In this document: positions 21,784 to 31,200 of the stretch, piece by piece | Layout of the letters: every line of letters begins with the position of its first letter | Position numbering within the stretch: position 1 is the stretch's first letter | Assembly (NCBI RefSeq): GCF_001425745.1 | Contig: NZ_LMDF01000007.1 | Coordinates: 248,899-312,898 of the forward strand | From: Caulobacter sp. Root343 | GTDB lineage: Bacteria > Pseudomonadota > Alphaproteobacteria > Caulobacterales > Caulobacteraceae | Direction of reading: 5' to 3' | Length of the DNA: 64,000 nucleotides | Notes under the pieces: model-generated | What the model saw: the letters and a program-made list of their open reading frames with translations, nothing else | Database searches by the model: none | Told to the model about the DNA's origin: nothing | Program-made: the position numbers and the translations under genes

Positions 21784-23982
21784 ATGAGGAAGGCCCTTAT
21801 GGCCGGCGCCGCGCTCGCGGCGGCGGTCACGATGACGCGCGCCGATGCGCCGGCGACCGGTGATCAGGTGCGTGGCGCGCCGCCGCCATCGCGCGGCGTG
21901 CGCTATGTGTCGTTCACCGGCTCGTCTTACGACGCGGCCACGCGTGAGTTTGACGCCACGTTCGCGACGGGTTCCACGGTCAACCGCCGCTGGTACACCG
22001 AGACGCTGCAGATCGACGACGCATCGGTCGATCTCGCCCGCGTCGCCCTGAACCAGGTCTGCCTGCTGTTCGGGCACAACATGGACGAGCCGATCGGCAA
22101 GGTGCTGTCGGCCGAGATCCGCAATGGCCAACTGGTAGGCCGGGTCAAGGTCGCCGAGACGGCCGAGGGCGACCAGTACGCGGGGATGATCCAGCGCGGC
22201 GAGCTGACCGGCATCTCGGTCGGCTACAACGTCAGCCAGTGGACCCGCATCATCGACGACACCAAGGAGAAGGACGACTGGGTCGCCACTCGTTGGGAGC
22301 TGATGGAAGTCAGCCTCGTCCCCGTTCCCGCTGACCCGCTAGCCGGGGTCAGGTCGGCGGAAGAATCCCCCGGTTCACAGACCGTCGTCGACCCCGGCGC
22401 CGGCCAACTCTCCCAAGAGGAAGAAGACATGCAGACTCGTTCCGCCACCGGCGCCACGCCGGGCGGCGCTTCGGCCGTGGCCGTGCTGGCCGCTCTGGGC
22501 GCCACCGACGTCCTGGCCTTGCGCTCCCAAGCCCTGACGCTCGGCCTCACCGGCGATGCCGCTGACGCCATCCTGTCCCGTACGGGCATCACCAAGGAGA
22601 CCGCGCAATCGGAGATCCTGGCCGCGGCCACCCAGGCTCGGGCCTCGATCACCGCCGCCGGTACGACGGCCGCCGCTACCCAGGAAATCGAGCCGGGGTC
22701 GACGGGCGGTCTGACCGCCGGCCAGGTGATCACTCTGCGCTCGCAAGGCGTCGGCCAGGGTATTCCGGAAGCCGATGTCGACGCGATCCTCTCGCGGCCG
22801 AGCATCAGCCGCGCCGCTGCTTCCGAAGCGATCCTGGAAGCCGCCGCGACCCGGCAGGCCGAGCAGACCCGACCCGCGGCTGGCGGCGCGATGCGGGTGG
22901 GCGTCGAGGCCCAGGACAAGCAGCGTACCTGCATGATCGACGCGTTGTCGGCGCGCATGTCGAGCACCACGCCGACCGAGGCCGGTCGCGAATTCATGGG
23001 CTGGCGGATGCTGGACATGTGGGGTCACCGCATGGGCATCAACGAGCGGGATCCGGTCCGCATCTATGATGCCGTGACGGCGCGCATGAGCGGCATGGAA
23101 CTCTCGACCCGCGCCGGCGGCATGATGTCCACGTCGGATTTCCCGCTCCTCCTGGAAGCGGCCGCCAACAAGAATCTGCTGGCGGCGTACAAGCTGCAGG
23201 AACCGACCTATCGGGAGATGTGCACCCGCAAGTCGTACAACGACTTTAAGCCGCAGAAATTCCTGCGCGTCGGCGACTTCCCCGAGCTGCTGCCGCTGGG
23301 CGAGGGCGGCGAGATCAAGGCCGGCAAGTTCAACGAGAGCCGCGAAGAGTCGCAACTGGCCACCTCGGCCCGTCTGGTCAACATGACGCGCCAGATGCTG
23401 ATCAACGACGACATGGGCGCCTTCGGCGACTTCGCCGCCGGGGCCGGCCGTTCGGCGGCTCGCCGCGAGAACCTGATGTTCTATCAGCTTCTCCTGGCGA
23501 ACGCTGTCCTGTCGGACAACGTGGCCATGTTCCACGGCACGCACGGCAACCTCAACAACGCCGCCGCCGTGATCAACAAGGACAGCCTGGCCATCGCGCG
23601 CAAGGCCACGCGTAAGCAGAAGGACATCGACGGTCACCCGTTGAACGCCAATCTGCCCATCCTGCTGGTCGGCCCCGACAAGGAAACCGAAGCCGAGGTC
23701 GCGCTGGTCGAGGTCACCGCGACGAAGGTCGAAGACAAGAACATCTTCGCCGGCAAGCGTCGCATCATCAGCGACGCGCTGATCGCCGACGACAGCTGGT
23801 ATAACCTCGGCGACGCGACGTCGGGCACCAACTTCGTCTACGGCTACCTGCGCGATCAGGAAGCGCCGCAGATCAAGCAGGACAAGCCGTTCAACTACGA
23901 CGGCATGGCCTTCGCCACGATCCACGATTTCGGCGTGGGCGTGATCGACTACCGCTTCGGCTACAAGTTCCCGAAGACCTAA
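21784..23982 (+). CDS. Prohead protease-scaffold-major capsid fusion protein
   Basis: 732 aa. Residues about 38-200 are an HK97-type prohead protease: LLFGHNMDEPIGKV with His98 and RGELTGISVGYNV with Ser145, then WELMEVSLVPVPADP. Residues about 210-365 are an Ala-rich scaffold-like region with a tandem duplication (241-287 and 312-360, both with LRSQ...ADAILSR or VDAILSR). Residues about 390-732 are a capsid domain (ENLMFYQLLLANAVLSDN, MFHGTHGNL, ending VIDYRFGYKFPKT). In most relatives protease and capsid are separate genes. Self-cleavage would release the capsid protein. Confidence 0.88.
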   Translation: MRKALMAGAALAAAVTMTRADAPATGDQVRGAPPPSRGVRYVSFTGSSYDAATREFDATFATGSTVNRRWYTETLQIDDASVDLARVALNQVCLLFGHNMDEPIGKVLSAEIRNGQLVGRVKVAETAEGDQYAGMIQRGELTGISVGYNVSQWTRIIDDTKEKDDWVATRWELMEVSLVPVPADPLAGVRSAEESPGSQTVVDPGAGQLSQEEEDMQTRSATGATPGGASAVAVLAALGATDVLALRSQALTLGLTGDAADAILSRTGITKETAQSEILAAATQARASITAAGTTAAATQEIEPGSTGGLTAGQVITLRSQGVGQGIPEADVDAILSRPSISRAAASEAILEAAATRQAEQTRPAAGGAMRVGVEAQDKQRTCMIDALSARMSSTTPTEAGREFMGWRMLDMWGHRMGINERDPVRIYDAVTARMSGMELSTRAGGMMSTSDFPLLLEAAANKNLLAAYKLQEPTYREMCTRKSYNDFKPQKFLRVGDFPELLPLGEGGEIKAGKFNESREESQLATSARLVNMTRQMLINDDMGAFGDFAAGAGRSAARRENLMFYQLLLANAVLSDNVAMFHGTHGNLNNAAAVINKDSLAIARKATRKQKDIDGHPLNANLPILLVGPDKETEAEVALVEVTATKVEDKNIFAGKRRIISDALIADDSWYNLGDATSGTNFVYGYLRDQEAPQIKQDKPFNYDGMAFATIHDFGVGVIDYRFGYKFPKT

Positions 23983-24010
23983 CCGGCGTCACCGCCTCCC
24001 ACTGAGCCTG

Positions 24011-24046
24011 CGAAGGCCGCCCTGGTTTCGACCCGGGCGGCCTTCG
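24011..24046 (+). terminator. Strong hairpin between capsid and cement genes
   Basis: Perfect 12-bp stem (CGAAGGCCGCCC 24011-24022, GGGCGGCCTTCG 24035-24046) with a 12-base loop. There is no T-run, so it may attenuate, stabilise the capsid mRNA end or serve as a processing site rather than fully terminate; the next gene is on the same strand. Confidence 0.6.
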
Positions 24047-24086
24047 CCGTTTCGAGGGCCGCGCTGGCCCGACCAAGGATTTTTCC

Positions 24087-24590
24087 ATGGCTAAGAACTA
24101 CATCAACAGCGGCTCGGTCCTCGACGACCTGGTCGCCCCTTCCGGCGGCGTCACGTCGGGCAAGGGCTATCTGATCGGCGGCATGTTCGTGGTCGCCCTG
24201 ACCTCGGCCGCCGCCGCTGAGCTTTTCACCGGCCAGAACGATGGCAACTGGGAACTGGACGCGGCGACCCACGCCTCGAACCAGGGCATCGCCCAATGCG
24301 GACCGGTGTACTGGGACGTCGCCAATGCTCGATGCACGAACGTGGCTACGGGTAATCTGCTCATCGGTTCGGCCACGGCCGCGAAGGTTTCGACCGACGC
24401 CACCGTGAGCGTGAAGCTGTGGCCGCGCGCGGCGGCTCCCGTTGCCGCGATCACGAAACCGGCGGCCACGGGCGCGTCCAACAGCACCCCCTATGGGTTC
24501 ACGACGGCCCAGCAGGCGAACGACTTGATCGCCGCCGTTCGTGCTCTGGTGGACTCCGCGGGCCTGACTGGCGTCGCGGTCCCGAACTGA
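24087..24590 (+). CDS. DUF2190 capsid cement/decoration protein
   Basis: 167 aa, start with AAGGA about 8 bases upstream. The N-terminus (AKNYINSGSVLDDLVAPSGGVTSGKGYLIGGMFVVAL) is typical for DUF2190 proteins: 'G..V.V.APA.GV..G.....G..fgVA', followed by GP-x-YWD. These bind the outside of HK97-fold capsids as decoration proteins. A Thr/Ala-rich linker and a helix (TAQQANDLIAAVRALVDSAGL) form the C-terminus. It directly follows the capsid gene. Confidence 0.85.
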   Translation: MAKNYINSGSVLDDLVAPSGGVTSGKGYLIGGMFVVALTSAAAAELFTGQNDGNWELDAATHASNQGIAQCGPVYWDVANARCTNVATGNLLIGSATAAKVSTDATVSVKLWPRAAAPVAAITKPAATGASNSTPYGFTTAQQANDLIAAVRALVDSAGLTGVAVPN

Positions 24591-24618
24591 TCCGCGTGAT
24601 CTTCTAGGAGCCGGCACG

Positions 24619-24978
24619 GTGGACCCCGACGACATGGACGACCTGGTCGTCGACGTAGCCTATGAGACCCATGGGCTGCGCGCGACCTATCAACCGTCGT
24701 CGGGCGACGCCGTGCCGGACATCCTGCTGGTCATGCACCAGCCGCCCGCCGACCAGGTGCGGACGGCGGGCTTCGACCTGTCGCAGGGCCTGAGCGTCGC
24801 CGAGAACTACCTGACCATGCTGGTGCGCTCGTCCCAGGTGGAAGCACCTGCGGAAGACGAGACGATCACGTTCGTCGGCGGTCGCCTGGGCGGCAAGGTC
24901 TTCCGGATCGGCGAGGCGCCGACCGACCACGACATGCAGGGCCGCGAGTGGCGGCTGAAGCTGCAGAAGCTGAGCTGA
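24619..24978 (+). CDS. Head-tail connector-like protein, 119 aa
   Basis: GTG start at 24619. The order cement protein, this gene, tail terminator-like gene, tail tube corresponds to the place of lambda FII/head-completion proteins. The sequence is beta-rich (VDVAYETHGLRATYQPSS, DETITFVGGRLGGKVFRIGEA, WRLKLQKLS), compatible with a small connector. I rely on position and size more than on a motif. Confidence 0.6.
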   Translation: MDPDDMDDLVVDVAYETHGLRATYQPSSGDAVPDILLVMHQPPADQVRTAGFDLSQGLSVAENYLTMLVRSSQVEAPAEDETITFVGGRLGGKVFRIGEAPTDHDMQGREWRLKLQKLS

Positions 24979-25436
24979 TGGCCGACCCCAACCCCAACCG
25001 CCTGCGGGCCGCGCACGACGCGCTGTGGGCCCTGGTCGGCACGCTCTTCGCCGGTGACACGCTGCACCGGAACCCCTCCGGTCTGAAAGCGCCGGCCGCC
25101 AAGACGGACGGCCTGGCTGGGTACGTGGCCCAGCACGACGACAATCTTCCCGAGACCGTGGGCGTGGTCTGCGGTCCGATCTACGACCTCAAGGCCACGG
25201 CCGAGGTGACGATCGCGTTCAGCGGCAAGACCAAGGACGATCGCCAGGCGGCGGCCTACGTCAAACTCGAGATGCTGAAGACGGCCATCGCCGCCGACCG
25301 CCAGCTCGGCGGCGCGGTCGACTATGCCGACATCGCCGGCGCCCAGCCCACCGACGTTCCCGACAGCGACTGGATGGCCGGCGGACTCTACGTCCAGATC
25401 GGCCTGCTGTTCGGCGCCCCGACCCCCGCCGGCTGA
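24978..25436 (+). CDS. Minor tail/tail terminator-like protein, 152 aa
   Basis: ATG 24978 overlaps the previous stop; the longer frame upstream is a shadow. Residues 5-35 are helical (LRAAHDALWALVGTLFAG). They are followed by an alpha/beta region (TVGVVCGPIYDLKATAEVTIAF) and by YVQIGLLFGAPTPAG. Position just before the tail tube gene fits a gpU/gpZ-like tail terminator, but no diagnostic motif is visible. Confidence 0.55.
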   Translation: MADPNPNRLRAAHDALWALVGTLFAGDTLHRNPSGLKAPAAKTDGLAGYVAQHDDNLPETVGVVCGPIYDLKATAEVTIAFSGKTKDDRQAAAYVKLEMLKTAIAADRQLGGAVDYADIAGAQPTDVPDSDWMAGGLYVQIGLLFGAPTPAG

Positions 25437-25457
25437 GCCGGCCAACCTCCCGAGGAC

Positions 25458-25742
25458 ATGATGACCAAGACCACCCCGACCCGCGTCCCCTCGGACGCGG
25501 GCGCCGCCGTCGGTGCGCCGATCTCGCAGGATCCGGCCGTCCAGAACCAGGACTCGGCGCCGACCCATCAGGATCCGGCCGTCACCCATGGCGAGAAGAA
25601 GCCGTACCTGTCGACGCGCGACCACGCCGAGTTCGGCGGCGCTGGCCTGTTTCGCGACCTGACCGACGCCGAACTCGCCGCCACCCCGGAAGGCCTGTTC
25701 GCCACGCCGACCGCCGACCAGCTGGCCCTGCGTCGCTACTGA
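25458..25742 (+). CDS. Hypothetical small protein in tail module, 94 aa
   Basis: Starts ATGATG after a CGAGGAC ribosome binding site. The N-terminal half is disordered with a short internal repeat (SQDPAVQNQ / HQDPAVTH, residues about 23-43). The C-terminal half is DHAEFGGAGLFRDLTDAELAATPEGLFATPTADQLALRRY. No family recognised. Could be a head-tail joining or tail assembly accessory. Confidence 0.55.
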   Translation: MMTKTTPTRVPSDAGAAVGAPISQDPAVQNQDSAPTHQDPAVTHGEKKPYLSTRDHAEFGGAGLFRDLTDAELAATPEGLFATPTADQLALRRY

Positions 25743-25789
25743 CGCGCGGCCCGCTATCCCGTTTCAGCCCCTAAGATCAGGAGAGCCGC

Positions 25790-26746
25790 ATGCTCGGCCT
25801 TGAAACTACCGTGTCGATCGGCCAGCAGGCCTCGGCCGCCGATCCGACCACGCTGGCCCGCCAGTCGCTGAACGTCTATTCGATCACCGGCGGCCAGGGC
25901 GAGAACTTCGTCGACGACGAGATCCTGGGCGGTGGTCTCAACAACGCCTCCGACCCGACCGCGCCGGCGCCGGGCCTCGACGATCACAAGATCACGATCA
26001 AGTTCCCACTCTGCATCGCCCAGGCCCCATGGTGGATGGCCGCCTTCTTCGGCGCCGAAGTCGCCTCGGGCACGACCCCCGACTACGAGCACCTGTGGGC
26101 CTCGGGCCAGGCGCTCCCCTACATCTTCCTCGAGCACAAGATGCAGACCGGGCGGTATCGCCGTCACTTCGGTCTGGTCGGCGAGAGCCTGACGATCGAC
26201 CTGGATTCGGAGCGCGAGGGCTTCGCCCAGTGCGAGGCGACCTTTGTCGGTCTGAAGGAGGTCAAGAACTCGGCCGCCCTGACCGGCGTGGTCACGGCCG
26301 CGCCGACCCTGGACCGGCCCGCCGCCAAGCTGTGCAGCGTGATCTACAACAGCGTGGCCGGCGGTGATCTGATCGGCGGCAAGTTCACCTTCGCGCGCAA
26401 GCTGAAGCGCTACCGCGCCGCCGACGGCACGGGCACGCCCTACAGCGTCGAGCAGAGCGGCAAGAGCACGCTCACCGGCACGCTGCGCACCCGCTGCCGG
26501 GCCGACACCTTCTATGACGACGGCGTGGGCCAGGTGGAGCGGGCCCTGCAGCTGAAGCTGCTGAAGTCGTCGGTGCGCGGGATGAAGTTCGACCTGCCGC
26601 ACATGCGGATCAACCGGACGCCGATCGACATCAACGGCGCCGACGAGATCGAACAGAACTACGAGTTCCGCGCATGGCAGACCACGGCCGACGCGGTGCT
26701 GTCGGCGACCGCCCTGAGCGGTTCGGCCACGATCGCCTTCAGCTAA
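25790..26746 (+). CDS. Major tail tube protein
   Basis: 318 aa with AGGAGAG upstream. The pattern MLGLETTVSIGQQASAADPTTLARQSLNVYSITGG, then FFGAEVASGTTPDYEHLWASG, GLVGESLTIDLDSEREGFAQCEATFVGL and GGKFTFARKLKRYRAADG fits tail tube proteins of phages with lambda/GTA-like tails. It polymerises into the hollow tube around the tape measure. Its position before the frameshifted chaperone pair is the standard one. Confidence 0.82.
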   Translation: MLGLETTVSIGQQASAADPTTLARQSLNVYSITGGQGENFVDDEILGGGLNNASDPTAPAPGLDDHKITIKFPLCIAQAPWWMAAFFGAEVASGTTPDYEHLWASGQALPYIFLEHKMQTGRYRRHFGLVGESLTIDLDSEREGFAQCEATFVGLKEVKNSAALTGVVTAAPTLDRPAAKLCSVIYNSVAGGDLIGGKFTFARKLKRYRAADGTGTPYSVEQSGKSTLTGTLRTRCRADTFYDDGVGQVERALQLKLLKSSVRGMKFDLPHMRINRTPIDINGADEIEQNYEFRAWQTTADAVLSATALSGSATIAFS

Positions 26747-27324
26747 TGGAAGGCTTCGCGCCCGCGGTGTTCACCCCCCGAAAGGCGGGCGAACACCGCA
26801 TCGCCGTCCTGCAGCAGGGCGACGACAAAAAGCCGGTCCTGGCCGTCGAGTTCATCACGCCCGACTTCCTGGAGCTGTCGAAGGCCGAGGCGGCCGGCGC
26901 CCGCGCCATCCAGGCCGTGCGTGAGAACAGCGAGGTGGTCGAGGCCTATGGCTTCCCCGCCCGCCGGTTCGAGAACGACGAGCTGCCCGGCCTGTCGCGC
27001 CTGATCATCAGCGTTGAGACCGCCTTCCACCTGTGGCGGGACTGGAACTTCGCCGAGGTCGACCCTGCCACCAAGCAGCCGGTGGTCCTGGAGTTGAACC
27101 GCACCAACATCGCCCGCCTGCTGGAGGACCAGCAGGTGAGGGCGGTGTGGGGCGCGCACCTCGAGGCCGCCTCGCCGCTGGAGCGCGACGAGGGAAACGG
27201 CTCAGCCGCCTCGCCGACTGGAACCACGGCGAAGGCGGCGACTTCTGCGCCCAATGTCGAAAGCTCGACCGACCCTGCGCCAGCGGGGGGCGAAACCACG
27301 CCGGAAACCTCTGCCCCCGGCTGA
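26746..27324 (+). CDS. Tail assembly chaperone (gpG-like, zero-frame product)
   Basis: 192 aa, ATG sharing its first base with the tail tube stop. The folded part covers about residues 1-140 (VEFITPDFLELSKAEAAGARAIQ, AYGFPARRFENDELPGLSRLIISVETAFHLWRDW). After that the zero frame reads a low-complexity Ala/Thr/Pro/Ser tail to 27324. The change in composition just after the slippery heptamer at 27192 suggests that the tail is only a by-product. The chaperone coats the tape measure during tail assembly. Confidence 0.8.
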   Translation: MEGFAPAVFTPRKAGEHRIAVLQQGDDKKPVLAVEFITPDFLELSKAEAAGARAIQAVRENSEVVEAYGFPARRFENDELPGLSRLIISVETAFHLWRDWNFAEVDPATKQPVVLELNRTNIARLLEDQQVRAVWGAHLEAASPLERDEGNGSAASPTGTTAKAATSAPNVESSTDPAPAGGETTPETSAPG

Positions 27325-27569
27325 AGCATGCGCCGCTGACGGCGGAGGGCCTGCTGGCGGTGGATATCGCCAATCGCCCCGGCATGTGGATCCGGGCCGG
27401 CCAGATCGCCTTGATCACCGGCCTGGACTGGGCCGCGATCATGGCCGTGATCCCGGACACGGCCGATCGCGAAAAGGTCGAGCACCTGGTCAAGGCCTAT
27501 GAGCGGGGCCTGGTGTCCGGTTCGTCCAAGCTGGCCGCCAAGGCGGCGTCCAAGGCGCCGAAGGAATAG
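26746..27569 (+). CDS. Tail assembly chaperone frameshift fusion (gpGT-like)
   Basis: A -1 shift at GGGAAAC (27192-27198) joins the first 151 codons to a second frame that stays open to 27569, giving about 274 aa. The added part starts CGGLS-like with RLSRLADWNHGEGG, then a Cys cluster (FCAQCRKLDRPC...LCP), then LTAEGLLAVDIANRPGMWIRAGQIALITGLDW and a Lys/Ala-rich tail. The extension corresponds to the lambda T domain that binds the tape measure and tail tube. The gene for the tape measure lies one gene downstream. Confidence 0.85.
27192..27237 (+). promoter_or_regulatory. Programmed -1 ribosomal frameshift signal
   Basis: Slippery heptamer G-GGA-AAC in the zero frame (lambda uses GGGAAAG). 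It is followed after 8 bases by a stem-loop: CGCCTCGCC (27207-27215) pairs with GGCGAAGGCG (27228-27237) with one bulged A and a 12-base loop. Position, phase and spacing are those of known -1 sites. Confidence 0.88.
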
Positions 27570-27572
27570 CCG

Positions 27573-28208
27573 ATGTACGGGATGAGCGTGCGGGGCGACG
27601 ACCTGGCGTCGTTCGTTCGCGGCACGATGGAAGACAGCGCGGCGGCCGCCGAGGCTGTTCCGCGCATCTCCGCCTTCCGCTCGGCGCGCGACTGGCGCGG
27701 CCAGATCCGCCGGGGGTTCAAGTCCGGCCGGTTGTTCCAGAACCGCGGCTGGATGAAGGGCGTCGTCGTCCGGAAGATCGGGCGGGGCACGTACGAGGTC
27801 TCGGACAAGGCCCGCTACAGCAAGGGCCGCACGGCCCGGGTGGCGCTGTCCTGGGTGTTCGACAACGCGCCGACCATCCGGGGCCGCAAGGGCTGGGTGG
27901 CCGTGCCGATCGAAGGCCGCGCGCCGGTCGCCCCCAGCGGGCGCCGGTACATGTGGCCCAGCGAGGCGGCCGCCGCCGGGTGGGAGCTGGAAATCGCTCC
28001 GGTCATGGGCAAGCGCTACAAGCTGATTCTGGGTCGCCGGGGTCCGCGCGATCCCTGGACCCCGCTCTGGTACTACATCCCGCCCTATCGGGCCCGGAAG
28101 GGCCTGGACCTGGACGCGATCCATCGCCGCCACGGCGACGTCCAGGACGAGGTGTGGGGCGAGGAATTCGACAAGCGGTCGGCCAAGCGCGCCCGCCGCC
28201 GTCTCTAA
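27573..28208 (+). CDS. Hypothetical tail protein (DUF6441-like), 211 aa
   Basis: Located between the chaperones and the tape measure gene, four bases after the frameshift product ends. The protein is rich in Arg and aromatic residues (SAFRSARDWRGQIRRGFKSGRLFQNRGW, ARYSKGRTARVALSWVFDN, PRDPWTPLWYYIPPYRARKGLD). This looks like a phage structural protein of the DUF6441 type. Its role is not known; a minor tail component or tail completion factor is likely. Confidence 0.6.
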   Translation: MYGMSVRGDDLASFVRGTMEDSAAAAEAVPRISAFRSARDWRGQIRRGFKSGRLFQNRGWMKGVVVRKIGRGTYEVSDKARYSKGRTARVALSWVFDNAPTIRGRKGWVAVPIEGRAPVAPSGRRYMWPSEAAAAGWELEIAPVMGKRYKLILGRRGPRDPWTPLWYYIPPYRARKGLDLDAIHRRHGDVQDEVWGEEFDKRSAKRARRRL

Positions 28209-28243
28209 CGATCACAACACTCTAGCTGAGGAACTTCACGGTC

Positions 28244-31200
28244 ATGGCGACGCGTGAGAGCAAGATCGTCTATTCCGAATCCGGAACCCAACAGACGACC
28301 GCGCGCGTCATCAGCCTGACCCAGGCGCTGGACACCCAGACCCGCAAGCAGCGCGAACTGGTGGCGCTTATGCCGAAGTCCACGGCCGGGATCGGCCTGG
28401 TCGGTTCGGTGTCGCAGAGCGCCAGCGCCAAGATCACCAGCCTGACCAACACCATCGGCCCGTTGGGCGCGGGCCTGGGCGCCATCGCACGTTCGGCCAA
28501 CCCCGCCGCTCAGGGCCTGCTGGCCTGGGCCTCGGCCGCCGAGAAGGCCAGCACGGTCTCGCGGATCATGAACGCGACCCTCAACGCCGGCGTCATCGGG
28601 TCGATCGCGGCCGGCGCGGTGCTGACGGCCTATGCCGACGACGTCCTGCGGGCGGCCGACAGCTATTCGACCCTGCACGCCAGGATCCGCACTTTCTCGG
28701 ACGGCCAGATCGCCGCCGCCCAGAACGAACGCGCCATCTATCAGGCGTCCAAGGACAGCCGCGTCGCGGTCGCCGACCTGACGACCCTCTACACGCGTCT
28801 CGCGCCGGCGGTGAAGGACTATGGCCGCAGCCAGCAAGACGCCCTGACGATCACCCAGCTGACCAGCAAAGCGCTGGCCATCCAAGGCGCCGACGTCCGC
28901 GAGCAGGCCGCCGCCACGGTACAGTTCAGCCAGGCCATCGCCTCCGGCGTGTTGCGCGGCGACGAACTGCGCAGCTTGCTCGAAAGCTCGCCCCAGCTGC
29001 TGCGCTATGTCGCCCAGAACCTGGAGGTGAACGGCAAGGTCGGCGTCGCCTTCTCGTCGCTGCGAAAGCTGGGCGAGGCTGGCGCGCTGACGACCGACAA
29101 GCTGATCTCGGCCCTTCTCAAGGCGCAACCGGCTATCGAACGCGACTTCATCAACGCCCCCAAGACCGCCCAGCAGGGCTGGATCGTGATGAAGGACGAG
29201 ATCACGCGGGTGATCGGCACGCTCGACAAGACGGTCGGCGGCCAAAAGGCGGTGGTCGACTGGCTGGGCCGGATGTCGAGCGAGGCCGAGGCCTGGCGCC
29301 AGAAGATGCTGCTCGACCCCCACGCCCTCGACGGCCTGAAGCAGGCCGGCGACTTCGTCGGCGGCGCCGTCGGGTCGATCGCCACGTTGGGCAAGGTGGC
29401 AGCCGAGAACTTCGACATGATCGTCTCGGCCGGCGAGGCGGTGCTGGCCCTGAAGCTGGGCTCGGTGATCTCCACATGGTTCGTGGCGGCCGCCCAGGCC
29501 TCGCGCGGCGCCATCGCTGACCTGCAAGAGTTCCAGAAGACGGCCCGCTTCCAGGCCGGCGCCGTGCAGCAACCGGTTCTGGCCCAAGCGGCCGTCGCCG
29601 CGCGGTCGGGAGCCGTGGCCGCCGATATCACCGCCACCGACCGAGCGGCGGCCGCCGACCTGGCCAAGGCGCGCGCGACCGGCGTCCGCAGCGCCGCCGA
29701 CAAGGCGGCCGCTGTGGCCGAGGCCGCGCGCCGCACCGAAGCCGAGGCGCAGACCCGCGCCCAGGCGGCGCTAGCGAAGGTTGAGACGGACGTTGGCCGT
29801 GACGTCGCTGCCGCGCAGCGCCTGAAGGGCGAGGCCGCCGAGATCCGCGCCCGCCTCGAGGAAGACGCAGCCCGGCGCAGCGCCGCCGCGGCGAAGTCCG
29901 CGAACGCCGCCGCCGCGTCGGGCGACCTGTCGAAGGCCGGTATCGGCACCGCGGGCACGTACTATGCTCGCCTGGCGCAGCAAGACGCCAAACAGGCGAT
30001 GCTGCTGACCGACGAGCAGCGCGCCCAGCAACTGGCGCGGTTGCGCGAAATCGAGGTCGCCGAAGGCCGCGCGGCCGCCACGGTTGCCGCCGCCGAGGAG
30101 CGCAAGGCTGTGGCCGTCACGGTCGCCGAGGCAGAAATCGCGTCGGCCCGAACCGCCACCGTCGCGCGGGCGACCGCCGAGGCCGAAGCGTCGGCCCTGG
30201 TGGCGGCCGCCGAGCGCGCGGAGACCCAGGCCAAAGGGGCCAACGTCGCCGCCACGAACGCCGCCGCCGCCGCCGCAACGCGCAACGCCGTGGCTCAGGA
30301 AGCCGAAGCCCTCGTCAGCGCCAACGTCACGCGGAGCATGGTCTTCCAACAGGTCGCGATGAAGACCTTGACGGGCCTCTACAACCTGCTGGGCGGCGGC
30401 ATTGGGATCGCGACCTTGGCGATCGGTGGTCTGATCTGGGCCTTCATCGAAGCCGACAAGGCGGTCAAGGCCCATTACAGCGCGCTGCGCGACACGGTCG
30501 ACATCACCGATCGGCTTCGGGCAGCCACGGATTCGATGGCCGCTGCTACTTGGGCGGAGATCCCAGGCATCCTCGCCAAGACCAAGGCGCTTCGGGATCA
30601 GGCGGCGGCGCAGGAGAAGGTCATCGCGACCCAACTTCGCACCAAGGAAGCCGAGCTTGCGGCGGTCAAGGAACAGTTGAAATCGCCTGGCACGGGCGAG
30701 GCCGCGCAGGGATTGCTGAACGCGGCGGCCCGGCTTGAGCGCGAAGTGACGGCGCTCAGCGGAATCGCCGGCGGGGCCAAGGTGCGCGCTTCGGCGGCCC
30801 AGGACTCGGCCTACCGCGACGGCATCATCGCCGCCGCCAAGGAAAAGGCGGACGCCCAGTCGCAGATCACGCGGGGCACGGACGCTGCCGGACGGCCCCT
30901 GACCGCTGACCGCAAAGACCAGCTGCAATCGGTCGTCGACGCCAAGACCAAATATCTGCAGGCGCAGGTCGACAAGGTTACGGCGGACATCGCCATCGTC
31001 GACGCCAAGATCAAGACCGCCAACGCCCAGGACCGGGTAGGGCTTGGGTCGCTCCGGACGCAGCTGGGCAAGACCTTGGCCGACGCTTCAGAGGGGCTGC
31101 TGTCCGGCGCGCCCGGCACGCCGACAACGGTGACGCCGAAGGCGAAAAAGGTAGCGGTGCCGGGCGGCGTGTCGGCCGCCTATGAAGACCTGCTGAAGTC

